Source of the DNA: Heterodera schachtii
Lineage: Eukaryota > Nematoda > Chromadorea > Rhabditida > Heteroderidae
Length of the DNA stretch: 64,000 bases
Assembly: GCA_023374025.1 (NCBI GenBank)
Contig: SIJG01000021.1
Coordinates: forward strand, 970,474 to 1,034,473
Reading direction: 5' to 3'
Within the stretch, counting starts at the first letter, position 1. Each line of letters starts with the position of its first letter. The position numbers and the translations under genes were made by a program. The notes beneath the pieces were generated by a model that saw only the letters and a list, made by a program, of their open reading frames with translations, ran no database searches and was not told where the DNA came from. Of this stretch, positions 1 through 11,731 are shown in pieces.

Positions 1-779
1 GGCACTTTAGTACAGGCTTAGAATCTGAGCGATTTTTTTTTTGGAAAAAATTGAAAACTAACACTAGGAATTCTTTAATATATGTTTAAAGACCAACTAC
101 GTCCGAATTGGCATCGTTTATTATGCCGAACTCAAGATTGGTACTTGGCATTTTTGCACTGAAGCCAGCCAACTTTTATACAACTTTCTGTACAACTTTC
201 TATACAACTTTCAAAAAACTTTCGACCAATTTTTAAATTTTATAAACAACTTTCGTACATTTTTGTAAGTTGTAAAGAAAGTTGTATAAGAAGTTGAGTG
301 CTTCCGTGTAAATATGCCAAGTACCGATCTTGAGTCAGGGATTCAAAACCGTCCTCATTTTAACGTAGGTAACATTTATAGGTATAGCCTAAGCATTCTT
401 ATTGTGTTATTTTCGCAAACTATTTCTAATTATCATATAAAAATTTTATGTTTTAAAAGTTGTGCTGAAAGTTGTATGCAAAGTTGAATGAAAGTTGTTT
501 ATAAAGTTGAAAAATTGGTCGAAAGTTGTATGAAAGTTGTAAAGAAAGTTGTATAAGAAGTTGAGAGTGCTTCATTGTAAAAATCCAAGCACCAATCTTG
601 AGTTCGGCATAATATACGGTGCCAATTCGAACGTATCTGATCTTTATAATATTGTAATGAATTCCTATTGTGTCAGAATCCCAGATTTTGAAAAGACTTC
701 GCACTGATTCAAATTTGTACAATTGTTCCAAGTGCTGATATATAATTTGAAACATCTATAAAATAGATTAAGCCCGCTG

Positions 780-912
780 GGAGGGGGAAGCGGGGGGGGG
801 GGGGGGTAGAGGAGGGAGGAGAGAGAGAGGAGAGGGTAAAAGAAGGGAGAAAGGGGAGGCGGGGGGAGGGGAGGGTGGAAGAGGAGGGGGGAAGAGGAGG
901 AAGGGGGGGGGC
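780..912 (+). repeat. Poly-purine tract with G runs
   Basis: An almost pure G/A stretch with runs of more than ten G. Similar tracts lie at about 2030-2080, 2500-2630, 3490-3615, 4508-4640 and 5060-5200. On this strand they have the spacing expected for G-quadruplexes, and the complementary strand is poly-pyrimidine. They are fixed parts of the repeat units. Confidence 0.85.
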
Positions 913-1404
913 CTTTGTGAAATCTGTAAAAAATATCACCCTAGGAATTGTTGTTCATATGTACAAAGACCACCTACGTTCGAATGAGCACGGTTTATAA
1001 TGCCGAACGCCGATGGGTATTGGCATTTTGCAATTTTGAAATCTTTGATCAAGCCAATTTTTTTTATAAACTCGTACAACTTAGTGATACTTGTCCATGT
1101 ATAAAAACTACGTTCGAATTGCATTTTATATTCAGATTGTACTCATTTTGCACTAAGCCGCAACACAACTTCTCGAAGAAGGGGGAGAGTGGTGAGGGTG
1201 GAGGGGAGGGTGGAAGGGGAGGGGAAAGAGGAGGAAGAGGGGGCCTTTGTGAAATCGGTAAAAATATCACACTATTAATTGTAGATTATATGTACAAAGA
1301 CCATCTACGTTTGAATTTGCTTGGTTTTGAATCCCGGACTCAAGATCGGTGCTTGGCATTTTTGAAAAAGCTTGAATCTAAGGCACGGGGAAAAATAGAG
1401 AATT

Positions 1405-1545
1405 TGTGCAGAAGGCCTCTTACGAGGCTGCGAAGCGGCCGAGTGAGTGCCTTAAGCGCGTGAAAACCCAATTGCCCCTGCTGGCCACAGTGTTGAAAGC
1501 GGCCCCGGCGCTTTCACAGGGCCCCTTGGGGCCCTGGCTATAATT
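1405..1545. repeat. GC-rich cassette, diverged copy
   Basis: Contains CGAAGCGGCCGAG followed by a palindromic stretch around GCGGCCCCGGCGCTTTCAC and GGGCCCCTTGGGGCCC. It matches the cassette at 5340-5575. The GC content contrasts sharply with flanking DNA, suggesting a mobile or satellite origin. Confidence 0.75.
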
Positions 1546-4500
1546 TATAGAAAAATAGTAATAATTCACAGAAATAGTAATAATTCTCCTCTTTTTAGGG
1601 AATAAATGTTCATAAATAAATTTGCCAATCAATGAACTGATCAGCATTACGTCAATGAGTAGGATTTCTTCACATCATTAAGTAGAACATTCAGCATAAA
1701 AGGCTATCACTGCTCAATTAATTCACTCAGAATTTTCATTTTTGCATAATTTTAAATTCCATCATATTATTTAAATAATAAATTTCCCCTCCAAGTAGTT
1801 GTTTTTCTATTAATTTTTCAAATTATTCCTTTATTCCGATCCGAAATGCAATTAGAATTAAACTCAAACATTAATAATTTCATTTTTCTGCGATTATATT
1901 CCCAAATATGAATTTCTATAATTTTTTTTAAATAAATCCAAATTATTCATTTTAGTCCATTAAGAGCCTTCTTATTCACACTAAAACTCTACTGATTTCG
2001 GAAAAAATCTAAGGGGCAGAGTGGTGAGGTTGGAAGGGGGAAGGGGAGGGGAAGAGGAGGAAGGGGGGGGCGGGGGCCTTTGTGAAATCTGTAAAAATAT
2101 CACACTAGGAAAAGTTGATTATAAGTATAAAGACCACCTACGTTCAAATGAGCATGCTTTATAATGCCGAACTCAAGATCGGTAGCTGGCACTTTAGTAC
2201 AGGCTTAGAATCTGAGCGATTTTTTTTTTGGAAAAATTGAAAACTAACACTCTAGGAATTCTTTAATATATGTTTAAAGACCAACTACGTCCGAATTGGC
2301 ATCGTTTATTATGCCGAACTCAAGATTGGTACTTGGCATTTTTGCACTGAAGCCAGCCAACTTTTTATACAACTTTCTGTACAACTTTCTATACAACTTT
2401 CAAAAAACTTTCGACCAATTTTTGAACTTTATAAACAACTTTCGTACATTTTTGTATACAACTTTCAGTACTTTTTTAAATTTTTGAAAAATTAGGAGTG
2501 GGGAGGGGGAAGGTGAAGATGAGGGAGGAGGGAAAGAGAAGAGTATCGAAGAAGGGGCAGAGTGGTGAGGTTGGAAGGGGGGAAGGGGAGGGGAAGAGGA
2601 GGAAGCGGGGGGGGGGGGGGCGGGGGCCTTTGTGAAATCTGTAAAAATATCACACTAGGAAAAGTTGATTATAAGTATAAAGACCACCTACGTTCAAATG
2701 AGCATGCTTTATAATGCCGAACTCAAGATCGGTAGCTGGCACTTTAGTACAGGCTTAGAATCTGAGCGATTTTTTTTTTGGAAAAAATTGAAAACTAACA
2801 CTCTAGGAATTCTTTAATATATGTTTAAAGACCAACTACGTCCGAATTGGCATCGTTTATTATGCCGAACTCAAGATTGGTACTTGGCATTTTTGCACTG
2901 AAGCCTGCCAACTTTTTATACAACTTTCTGTACAACTTTCTATACAACTTTCAAAAAACTTTCGACCAATTTTTAAATTTTATAAACAACTTTCGTACAT
3001 TTTTGTAAGTTGTATGCCGAACGCAAGCTTGGTAGTTGGCATTTTTGCATTTTTGAAAAAGCTTTGAATCTAAGCTAATTTATTTTTTATGAAATCGGAA
3101 AAAATAGCACATTAGGGATACTTGGCTACATGTATAAAGACCACCTACGTTCGAATTGGCATCGTTTATAATGCCGAACTCAAGATCGGTAGCTGGCACT
3201 TTAGTACAGGCTTAGAATCTGAGCGATTTTTTTTTTGGAAAAAATTGAAAACTTACACTCTAGGAATTCTTTAATATATGTTTAAAGACCAACTACGTCC
3301 GAATTGGCATCGTTTATTATGCCGAACTCAAGATTGGTACTTGGCATTTTTGCACTGAAGCCAGCCAACTTTTATACAACTTTCTATACAACTTTCAAAA
3401 AACTTTCGACCAATTTTTGAACTTTATAAACAACTTTCGTACATTTTTGTATACAACTTTCAGTACTTTTTTAAATTTTTGAAAAATTAGGAGTGCGGAG
3501 GGGGAAGGTGAAGATGAGGGAGGAGGAAGAGAAGAGTATCGAAGAAGGGGCAGAGTGGTGAGGTTGGAAGGGGTGAAGGGGAGGGGAAGAGGAGGAAGGG
3601 GGGGGGGGGCGGGGGCCTTTGTGAATCTGTAAAAATATCACACTAGGAAAAGTTGATTATAAGTATAAAGACCACCTACGTTCAAATGAGCATGCTTTAT
3701 AATGCCGAACTCAAGATCGGTAGCTGGCACTTTAGTACAGGCTTAGAATCTGAGCGATTTTTTTTTTGGAAAAAATTGAAAACTAACACTCTAGGAATTC
3801 TTTAATATATGTTTAAAGACCAACTACGTCCGAATTGGCATCGTTTATTATGCCGAACTCAAGATTGGTACTTGGCATTTTTGCACTGAAGCCAGCCAAC
3901 TTTTTATACAACTTTCTGTACAACTTTCTATACAACTTTCAAAAAACTTTCGACCAATTTTTAAATTTTATAAACAACTTTCGTACATTTTTGTAAGTTG
4001 TAAAGAAAGTTGTATAAGAAGTTGAGTGGTTCCGTGTAAATATGCCAAGTACCGATCTTGAGTCAGGGATTCAAAACCGTCCTCATTTTAACGTAGGTAA
4101 CATTTATAGGTATAGCCAAGCATTCTTATTGTGTTATTTTCGCAAACTATTTCTAATTATCATATAAAAATTTTATGTTTTAAAAGTTGTGCTGAAAGTT
4201 GTATGCAAAGTTGAATGAAAGTTGTTTATAAAGTTGAAAAATTGGTCGAAAGTTGTATGAAAGTTGTACAGAAAGTTGTATAAGAAGTTGAGAGTGTTTC
4301 ATTGTAAAAATCCAAGTACCAATCTTGAGTTCGGCATAATATACGGTGCCAATTCGAACGTATGTGATCTTTATACATATTGTAATGAATTCCTATTGTG
4401 TCATAATCCCAGATTTTGGAAAGACTTCGCACGGATTCAAATTTGTATAATTGTTCCAAGTGCTGATATATAATTTGAAACATCTATAAAATAGATTAAG

Positions 4501-5339
4501 CCCGCTGGGAGGGGGAAGGGGGGGGGGGGTAGAGGAGGGAGGAGAGAGAGAGGAGAGGGTAGAAGAAGGGAGAAAGGGGGGGGGGGGGAGAGGGGAGGGT
4601 GGACGAGGAGGGGGGAAGAGGAGGAAGGGGGGGGGGGGCCTTTGTGAAATCTGTAAAAATATCACACTAGGAATTGTTGATCATATGTACAAAGACCACC
4701 TACGTTCGAATGAGCGCGGTTTATAATGCTGAACGCAAGATTGGTAGTTGACATTTTTGTACAGACCGGGAATCTGATTGAATTTTTTTGTGAAATCGGT
4801 AAAAGTAGCACATTAGCGATATGAATTGACAAACTAATTTGTGACTACTAATGAGCAAATAATTAAGCTCTAGAATTACTCTGATTGTTGAAAATTGATT
4901 TTTTTTATTTTTTTAAAAAATGCAAAAATGAAACCACAACGAATACCAAATCTTCTCCAGGATTTACAGGTGAAGCATCCGGGATGGCTACGTTCGAATT
5001 GGCATCGTTTATAATGCCAAACTCAAGATTGGTACTTGGCATTTTTGCACAGAGGGTCGAAGAAGGGGGAGAGTGGTGAGGGTGGAAGGGGGCAATTGGA
5101 GCGGAAGAGGAGGAAGGGGGAAAGGGCGGGGAGAGGTCAGGGTGGAGGGGAGGGTGGAAGGGGAGGGGGAAAGAGGAGGAAGGGGGGCGGGGGCGCGGGC
5201 CTTTGTGAAATCGGTAAAAATATCACACTATTAATTGTTGATTATATGTACAAAGACCACCTACGTTTGAATTTGCTTGGTTTTGAATTCCGGACTCAAG
5301 ATCGGTGCCGCGGAGGAGAGGAGATGGGGGAGGGGGTGG

Positions 5340-5401
5340 GAGGGGGCCGAAGGCCCCCTACGAGGCCGCGAAGCGGCCGAGCGAGTACCTTAAAGAAGGA
5401 G

Positions 5402-5433
<32 letters not shown>

Positions 5434-5575
5434 AGGGGGCCGAAGGCCCCCTACGAGGCCGCGAAGCGGCCGAGCGAGTACCTTAAAGCATGTGTTCATC
5501 TGTTCCCTGCTGGCCCCGGTGTTGAAAGCGGCCCCGGCGCTTTCACAGGGCCCCTTGGGGCCCTGGTTCCCGATA
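5340..5575. repeat. GC-rich cassette, duplicated around a long G run
   Basis: Two direct copies of a segment of about 48 bp containing GAGGCCGCGAAGCGGCCGAG lie at about 5348-5395 and 5439-5486. Between them is a run of about 30 consecutive G at about 5405-5433. The palindromic GGGCCCCTTGGGGCCC part follows. The same order occurs at 1405-1545, but with one copy and no G run. Confidence 0.85.
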
Positions 5576-5819
5576 TAAGACGAATATACCCCCCTAACTC
5601 ACTTAAAAATGAAAATCTCGAGTTTTTTTGAGAGTTAGGAGGGTGGGAGTGGTGTCAATCGACGCAGTTTTTCAAGGGCTATAAGGGAAAAATACGGTTT
5701 TTCCGAAATTTTCAGTACTGTTCGAACTGCATTCGAAAAACCAGTCAAAAATTGTACTTTTAAATACTCGAGACTTTTCTCGAGTCGAGACTCGAGACCG
5801 AGACTCTCGAACATCACTA

Positions 5820-6270
5820 GAGGAGAGAGAGAAAGAAAGGAGAGAGAAAGAGAGTAGGAGAGAGATAGGAGAGAGAGACAGAGAGAGAGAGGAGGAGAGA
5901 GAGAGGAGAGAGAGAGAGGAGAGAGAGAGGAGAGAGAGAGAAAGAGTGAGAGAGAGAGAGGAGGAGAGAGAGACAGAGAGAGACAGAGAGAGAGAGAGGA
6001 GGAGATAGAGAGAGAAAGAGAGGAGAGAGAGAGAGTAGGAGAGAGAGAGGAGAGAGATAGAGGAGAGAGAGAGGAGAGAGAAAGAGAAAAGAGAGAGAGG
6101 AGAGAGAGAGAAAGAGTGAGAGAGAGAGGAGAGAGAGACAGAGAGAGACAGAGAGAGAGAGGAGGAGATAGAGAGAGAAAGAGAGGAGAGAGAGAGAGTA
6201 GGAGAGAGAGAGGAGAGAGATAGAGGAGGAGAAAGAGGAGAGAGAGAGAGGGAAAGAGAGAGAGAGAGAG
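5820..6270. repeat. (GA)n satellite, about 450 bp
   Basis: An almost uninterrupted run of GAGAGA with occasional T, C and GG interruptions. Longer internal periodicity is visible, because the order of interruptions around 5940-6000 recurs around 6110-6160. The serine/leucine-rich reverse translation is not a gene. Confidence 0.95.
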
Positions 6271-6541
6271 TGCAGATCCCGACGACCCCGAACCCCGACT
6301 TTTCCAACCCCGACGGTCGGGGGCCCAACCTTATTTTTTAAGTAATCAAATAAATGAAAACGGTGAAATTGATTAAATTATTACATTATTTCTAACTATT
6401 TTTTTAAATAAAAATGGCGGAAATGTTTATCAAAATAAAAATAACAAAAATTGATTAAGATTTGATATTGATTTGATATTGGCATTCAAAAACCTTATAA
6501 ATATGGGCTAATTATTTTTTAATAATTACAAAAATAAAAAA
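6271..6541. other. Intergenic, upstream of first family gene
   Basis: Starts with a GC-rich patch of CCCCGAC words at about 6278-6330, like the one at 18125-18215, then AT-rich sequence. The part at 6445-6485 (TTGATTAAGATTTGATATTG) resembles the 92-bp satellite. An AATAAAA stretch precedes the start codon. No promoter motif is clear. Confidence 0.5.
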
Positions 6542-8326
6542 ATGTTTAGCTCTGCCTTTACAATTTTATTTCTCATTAATATTACTTTCCATTTTTTATT
6601 TCCTTCTTCAAATGCAAATCCATCGGTGAGTTAATTTAAATAATAAATTACTCAGATTAATTATAATTATTATTATTTATTTCATTTTAATTAGGTCGAC
6701 GATAATATGCTAATAGCATTTATGAAAGGTGTTCAAGAAACCAAAATTAGTGAATATTCAATGAAAAAATATGAAGCACACATTGGCATTGTGCATTTTC
6801 TGAGAAAAAATTGGCAATGTGACAAAATAGCAGATGAATTTGATGAATTTGAACGCACAGAATGCCAAAAATATCGCAATTATTTGGACATTTTGTACGA
6901 ATATTTGCGCAGAGAATACGTCGGAATTCCAACAGTGAAGCCAAAATTCGTATTAAAAAGACCAATTGAAATTGACGGCCCAATAATTTATGTGCTGAAA
7001 TGTTTGGCCAAAATTTCGCAATTTTATTTTACCAAATGGGTGGGTAAAGAAAAATATGAATACAATTTAAACATCTTCTTTTTTTTTGCAAATTTTGAAC
7101 CAAAATTGTTGAATAAGGAGAGATTAAATTACGAATTAAAATTAAAAAATGAACCAAAATTGCCAATTAATGAAATGATTTTGCAATTGGCAATTGACAC
7201 AGCAAATGAATGGCAAATAAATGAAATTGTTGATGAAATAATTCGACAAAAATTTGATAAATATTTGGAAGAAATGTTTAAAAAGGCAGCAGAAAAGGCA
7301 AAATGCGATGACAAACATAATATAATTATCAAATATGAATACGATTATCAATGGAATTGGGTGAGGGCGTAACATTCAATAAAAATTTAAAAATAAATAA
7401 AAATTTAGAATGAAGATGCTCTATTTGTGGAATTTGTCAATGGACAGGCGACAAATTCCGAGAAATTTTTTAGGATGGCTAAAGAATATTCAAATAATTT
7501 ATGTCGCACCAAACAAAATATAGGGAAACATTATTATTCTTATGAATGTCTCATGAGAAGATTTAATTTATACGAAAATGAAAAAATGAAAAAGCATTTG
7601 ACGCAAAAATATGAAGCCCATCTTGGCATTATGTATTTGATGAGAGAGAATTGGCACTGTGAAAAAATTGGTAAGGAATTGGAAGAAAATAAACTGAAAG
7701 AATGCCAAAAGAAGCGCAAATATTTGGACATTTTATATGAATATTTGTTCCGCATTTATGCTGAAGGTTTGTTTAATTTAACATTATTTTGTTTTGTTTT
7801 TTCCTTTAATAAAATAATAATAATGATAATCATTTATTAAGCTAAAAATCCAAAGGTGTCAAAAGAATTGCCACCATTGGAGAACCCAATATTTGAATAT
7901 AAATATGGCAGACCTATTAATTTAATTAAAGTTGTCAAAAAACTGAATAAAATTTCGAAATGTTTTTGGACAAATGGGAAAAACTTATTTGAGAAAATGA
8001 AAGCTGCTATAAGGTTGAGTTTAGAAAATGAGATTGAATTGGAAGACGAAATTGAATATGGGGAAAATTCAAAGAGCGAAAACAAAATTCAACAAATAAA
8101 ACATTTCAAAGCCTCGACGGAAATTGCCAATCTTCGAAGAGAATTTGACCAAAAAATGGGGAAAATGTGTGAAAATGCAAAAGAAAATGCCAAAAAAGAA
8201 GAATTGAAAAAGGAAAAAGCAAAAGCAAATACAGAAGTTTTTTCTGAAATTTTGGGTCTGCAATTAGAATATGAGGACAAATTTTACGCTTTCATTTCGT
8301 CGCCGTTTCATAAAAATTCAATTTGA
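6542..8326 (+). CDS. Secreted protein with duplicated module, family copy 1
   Basis: Four-exon model: 6542-6625, 6695-7360, 7409-7766 and 7842-8326, with splice phases 0, 0 and 1 and 530 residues in total. Donors are GTGAG or GTTTG and acceptors TTAG, TTTAG and TTAAG. Exon 1 is a signal peptide (MFSSAFTILFLINITFHFLF, then SNANPS). Exon 2 holds module 1: a KYEAHIGIVH helix near residues 53-62, WQCDKI, then ECQKYRNYLDILYEYL near 84-99, then a segment ending ISQFYF near 140. Exons 3 and 4 repeat the module: KYEAHLGIMY near 317, WHCEKI, ECQKKRKYLDILYEYL, then a segment ending ISKCFW. Both modules end in lysine/glutamate-rich, probably helical tails. The paralogue at 18749-20410 keeps the same exon borders. 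The function is unknown; an extracellular role is inferred only from the signal peptide. Confidence 0.85.
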
Positions 8327-9463
8327 ACAAAATGCCAAATTTGGCACTTTCATTTTGTCGCCATTTCATAAAAGTTCCCTTTTTTGATTGATTTTCTTTT
8401 CATAATTTTCAATTACTTTTTCTTTTTCACTCACCAATGTTTCTCTCTCTCTTTTTTCCTTTTTTAAGCATTTATAATTTCTCTCTTTTAAATTTTTATA
8501 AATTTTGCTTGGGTAAATTTTGGAGCATTTTTGCTTTTTTGGAATATAAACTATTTTATAATTTTTTTTTGTTAGCAAATCATAAATAAATTTCTTTAAA
8601 TTTTCCCCGGCGGCGCCTAGGAAGGCTAAAAATATAATTTGGATAAATTTTTGATTGAATAAATGAAAAGTAACACAGTTTTGACACAAAAATCTGATTT
8701 TTTGAGCCCGAAGTTCTGATTTCGAAGCTTTTTCGGTGACAGCCCGGATTACATCCCATCTTTTTACCCCATTTAATCACATTTAATATACCAAAAATGA
8801 TATTGGTTATTTTAAATTTTCAAAATTTTTCACGGCGGCGCCTATCGGCACCACCGGACCGCCCCTGCTCCCGAAAAGTTTTTTGGAAAAAGCGCACCGC
8901 AAAAAAGTGGTTTAAATCGCAATAAAAAATTGGGCAATTAATAAAGCGTTTATTTGTAAAACATTATATTTTTCATGCTTTTTAAAAGTAAGTATAAGCT
9001 TTTATTTTCATGAAAATTTTTTTGAAAAAATGGATTTTTTATGAATTTTTCAATACCCGGTTTTACCGGGTACCCGACCCGGTACCCGGCTTTCTTACCA
9101 GGTAGTACCCGGACCCGGTAGCATACCATCGTCCACCTAAATAATTAAAGGGATTTCTATAATTAATTATCCTAATCCTAATTAAACTCAACCAAAATGT
9201 AGATAAATTATTGAACATTAAATATAATCCAATAAATGAAAAAAGCCATAAGTGATTTAAACTTTAAATTAATTGTAACTAAAAAATTTTATAAAAAGGG
9301 CCTTTAATGAAAAACTGACAAAGATTAAAATTTTAGTTTGATTTACCTTAAAAATAATCTAATAATGTAAAACGCATAAATTGATTAAGATTTTATATAA
9401 AAATTAACGAAAATATTTTTTAAGAATTGAGATTATTGATTAAAATTTAACATTAATAAGAAA
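8327..9463. other. Repeat-filled gap
   Basis: Bases 8345-8388 repeat the end of the preceding gene (TTTCATTTTGTCGCCATTTC against TTTCATTTCGTCGCCGTTTC). From about 8590 to 8900 there is sequence like the insides of the hAT-like elements at 34543 and 38935: two GC hairpins (8607 and 8832) and TCTGATTTTTTGAGCCCG. Bases 9045-9125 hold CCCGGTACCC words. Bases 9365-9460 carry one diverged copy of the 92-bp satellite found at 21053. No gene is seen. Confidence 0.6.
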
Positions 9464-9760
9464 ATGAAAAATTATTTGACACAAAAATATGAATCCCTTC
9501 TTGGCACAATTTATTTGATGCAAAAGAATTGGCACTGTGATAAAATTATGAAGAAATTTAAAGAAGAATGCCAAAAATATAGAAAATATTTGCACATTTT
9601 GTACGAATATTTATTCCGACTTTATGTTGAAGGTTTATTAGAATCTCATTATTTTAAATTAATGATTTTTAAATATAATAATACATATTTAAGGTAAAAG
9701 CGTTGAATTGGCCAAAAAATTTCCAGCGATTAAGCCAATATTTATAAGATTTTCTTTCTG
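9464..9760 (+). pseudogene. Family copy 2: exon 3/4 fragment
   Basis: Encodes the end of exon 3 (MKNYLTQKYESLLGTIYLMQ onward to LYVEG), followed by the intron GTTTATTAG...TTTAAG and the start of exon 4 (GKSVELAKKFPAIKPIF). Sequence and intron are almost base-identical to the minus-strand copy at 19090-19380. Homology stops after about 9755, and exons 1-2 are absent. This looks like a recent partial duplication in inverted orientation. It cannot encode a complete family member. Confidence 0.8.
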
Positions 9761-10470
9761 TATGTAAATTCAAGAAATTTTGATCATGCTTCAAAAAAAA
9801 AAAGTTGGTCGGCTTTGACAAATTATGACGATTTTTTTTTTTGTAAATTCCATAATTTTAACTTAAAATCAATCCCACAATTACGCGTCATGCTTTAATC
9901 AACGCATGAACAAGGGGAATAAAAGGATTTGTCATTTATTCATAAGTCGTGCCATTCAAACGAAGGACAAACATTTTGGAAATTACAAAAAAAAAACATT
10001 TAATTTTTGCCTTATTTATTTTCATGCATTCTAAAACTTAGCATTTTTCCGCTTTTCAAGCTTTTTGAAAAGAATGAAAGTTTTTAGAAAAATACACCCT
10101 AAAGATCGAATTTTCAAAGTGAAAAATACCCCCCCCCCCCCAATGATGAGCTCAAGAAATAAGAGCTATTTTAAAAAAATTACCTTTTTTAAAGGAAAGT
10201 TTTAAAAAAAAATAACAATTCCCTTATTTTTTACTATGCTGAAAATAAATCTGAAAAAATCACGAAAATTGACCATTGTTTAAATAGGTAATGTTAGTGT
10301 AAATGTTTTAAGAATTTGACCGCAAATTTAGTTTTAAAAATTGAAAACATTATCAAAAATAGGCATTTTTCGACAAATTCCTTACGAGAAATTTTCTGAG
10401 TTTCACTTAAAATAAATTAAATGTTTGAAAATATAAATCAGAAAAAGAAGCCAAATTCATATTTATAAAA
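9761..10470. other. Intergenic, no gene seen
   Basis: AT-rich with a C run at about 10128-10141, next to AAAAATACACCC and AAAATACCCC words that recur in other repeats of the window. No supported gene. Confidence 0.5.
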
Positions 10471-10785
10471 ATGCAATTTTCTTCAACTGTTATTTTTCTG
10501 TTGGTGTTGGCCGTTGCCGTCCATTTGGAACTTTTTTCAGTGAATGCAATGCGTTAGTTTTTTGCTAAACATAGAAAAATTAAAAATATTTTAAAACAAA
10601 AAATTCAATTTATCTAAAATATATTATTTCAAGAAACAAATGACGATGCAGGTGGTGAAAATGGAAGGACTGGTGGACCAAGTCGCATTCGACACAGAAA
10701 AAAACATGTCAAAAAAATGACGAGGACGGGGTTAGATTTTTCAAACAGTTTTTCTGCATTTGATGGCAAATGCACGAAAACATAA
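10471..10785 (+). CDS. Small basic secreted protein
   Basis: Two exons, 10471-10552 and 10634-10785, joined in phase 1, giving 77 residues. Exon 1 is a clear signal peptide (MQFSSTVIFLLVLAVAVHLE, then LFSVNAM). The mature part starts QTNDDAGGENGRTGGPSR and becomes strongly basic (RIRHRKKHVKKM). The donor is C/GTTAGT and the acceptor TTTCAAG. An AATAAA lies about 45 bp after the stop, near 10829, supporting a gene end here. The second exon resembles the start of the exon at 11083 (DDAGGEN against EYAGGEEN), so the terminal exon seems duplicated. No family was recognised. Confidence 0.6.
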
Positions 10786-11082
10786 TTTTTAGCCAAAAAT
10801 ATTTTATTTTAACGTAGTCAATGTCTAATAAATAAAAGATTAAGCACAATGGGATGATTACATCTTAATTAGGCCCATGTTGAGAAAAGATATGTGATAA
10901 AACCACACAAAATATTTGTTATCCCATAAAATGGGAAAATAAACTCAAATTAAAATGAAATAAAAGAGCCTAGAGATTCTAAGACTGGTAATATTTTTAA
11001 TAAAAAACTTTGACCTGATTAAGGCTTGCAAATTTTTCTTTACAATTCACTAATAATTAATTGTTTTTTCTAATTATTTTAG

Positions 11083-11476
11083 AAAAAAATGAATATGCAG
11101 GTGGTGAAGAAAATGCATATAATATATCAGATAAACAAGGTAATAATGACATCAATAAAACGATTAAGCCAAAAGATAATCTGACCGTAAAAATGGCATC
11201 ATTAAAATTAATGTGTTTAATTACATAGGTTCTGGCAAACAACCATATGCTGCTCCTGCCAGTGGCGGCGGTGGCGGTTTGAGAAAATTAGCTGTTAGCA
11301 CGTTGGTACTAACGACCGTCTTCCACGGATTGCCGTGTGTCAGTTGTGGACGAATGGTGCCAAATTATTCGGATGCTAACGCACCATCGGCACAATTCCA
11401 TCCACAACCATATGATCATCCCAAAGACATTTATGTTAGTGTTCCCTATGAAATCAAAACAACAGCTCCTGTCTGA
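11083..11476 (+). CDS. Duplicated 3' exons, glycine-rich secreted peptide
   Basis: Two exons, 11083-11139 and 11229-11476, join in phase 1. The first also fits the phase-1 donor of the signal-peptide exon at 10471-10552. A transcript joining 10471-10552, 11083-11139 and 11229-11476 would give an in-frame secreted protein of 128 residues: NEYAGGEENAYN, SGKQPYAAPASGGGGGLRKL, then a short hydrophobic stretch with GLPCVSCGRM and a tail ending TTAPV. No separate signal exon is seen upstream of 11083. This is therefore either an alternative 3' end of the 10471 gene or a duplicate that lost its first exon. Confidence 0.5.
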
Positions 11477-11482
11477 GAACGA

Positions 11483-11731
11483 ATGAGTCGTGGAGGTGGT
11501 AGGGGTGGTGGTGGTGCTGAGAAGAAGCACATGTTGGACAGCCTAAAAGATCACGCAAAACCCAAAATAAATTTGGTCAATCGTATAAGCTCTTCAAGTC
11601 CATCAAAACCTAGCAGTTCAATTCCATCAAAACCTACAAGCACCCCAAAATCAGGGAAACCATTTCAAACAGGACCAAAATCAACGAGCACAACGACATA
11701 TCAAGTAAAAATAAAATTAAAATTAAACTAA
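11483..11731 (+). CDS. Possible Gly/Ser-rich reading frame
   Basis: Begins seven bases after the previous stop with MSRGGGRGGGGAEKKHMLD, followed by serine/proline/lysine-rich sequence (KPSSSIPSKPTSTPKSGK). A possible 37-bp intron (GTAAAA at 11704 to AAATTAG at 11740) would replace the last residues with a short new tail. It could be part of the gene above through splicing that I could not place, or a chance open frame in glycine-codon-rich DNA. Confidence 0.25.
   Translation: MSRGGGRGGGGAEKKHMLDSLKDHAKPKINLVNRISSSSPSKPSSSIPSKPTSTPKSGKPFQTGPKSTSTTTYQVKIKLKLN

Larger units (their letters stand above)
1..5310. repeat. Long-unit tandem repeat block with nested subrepeats
   Basis: A segment beginning with GGCACTTTAGTACAGG recurs at about 1, 2187, 2738, 3196 and 3725, giving units of about 460-550 bp. 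Inside, a shorter module built on AGACCACCTACGTTCG recurs at about 967, 1297, 2127, 2677, 3138, 3668, 4694 and 5256. Direct and inverted ACAACTTTC / GAAAGTTGT words separate the modules. The stretch 1 to about 960 is nearly the same as 3725 to about 4700, so the block also holds a larger duplication. Each unit carries a G-rich purine tract. Open frames here are repeats of proline- or glycine-rich translation and are not believable genes. Confidence 0.9.

Noticed and set aside
453..5631. Many open frames of 60-180 codons in the first 5.6 kb, some glycine- or proline-rich.
   Set aside because: They lie in tandem repeats and homopolymer tracts, recur with the repeat units, and have no start context or splice support.
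5672..6328. A 218-codon serine/leucine-rich frame on the minus strand.
   Set aside because: It is the translation of the (GA)n satellite.
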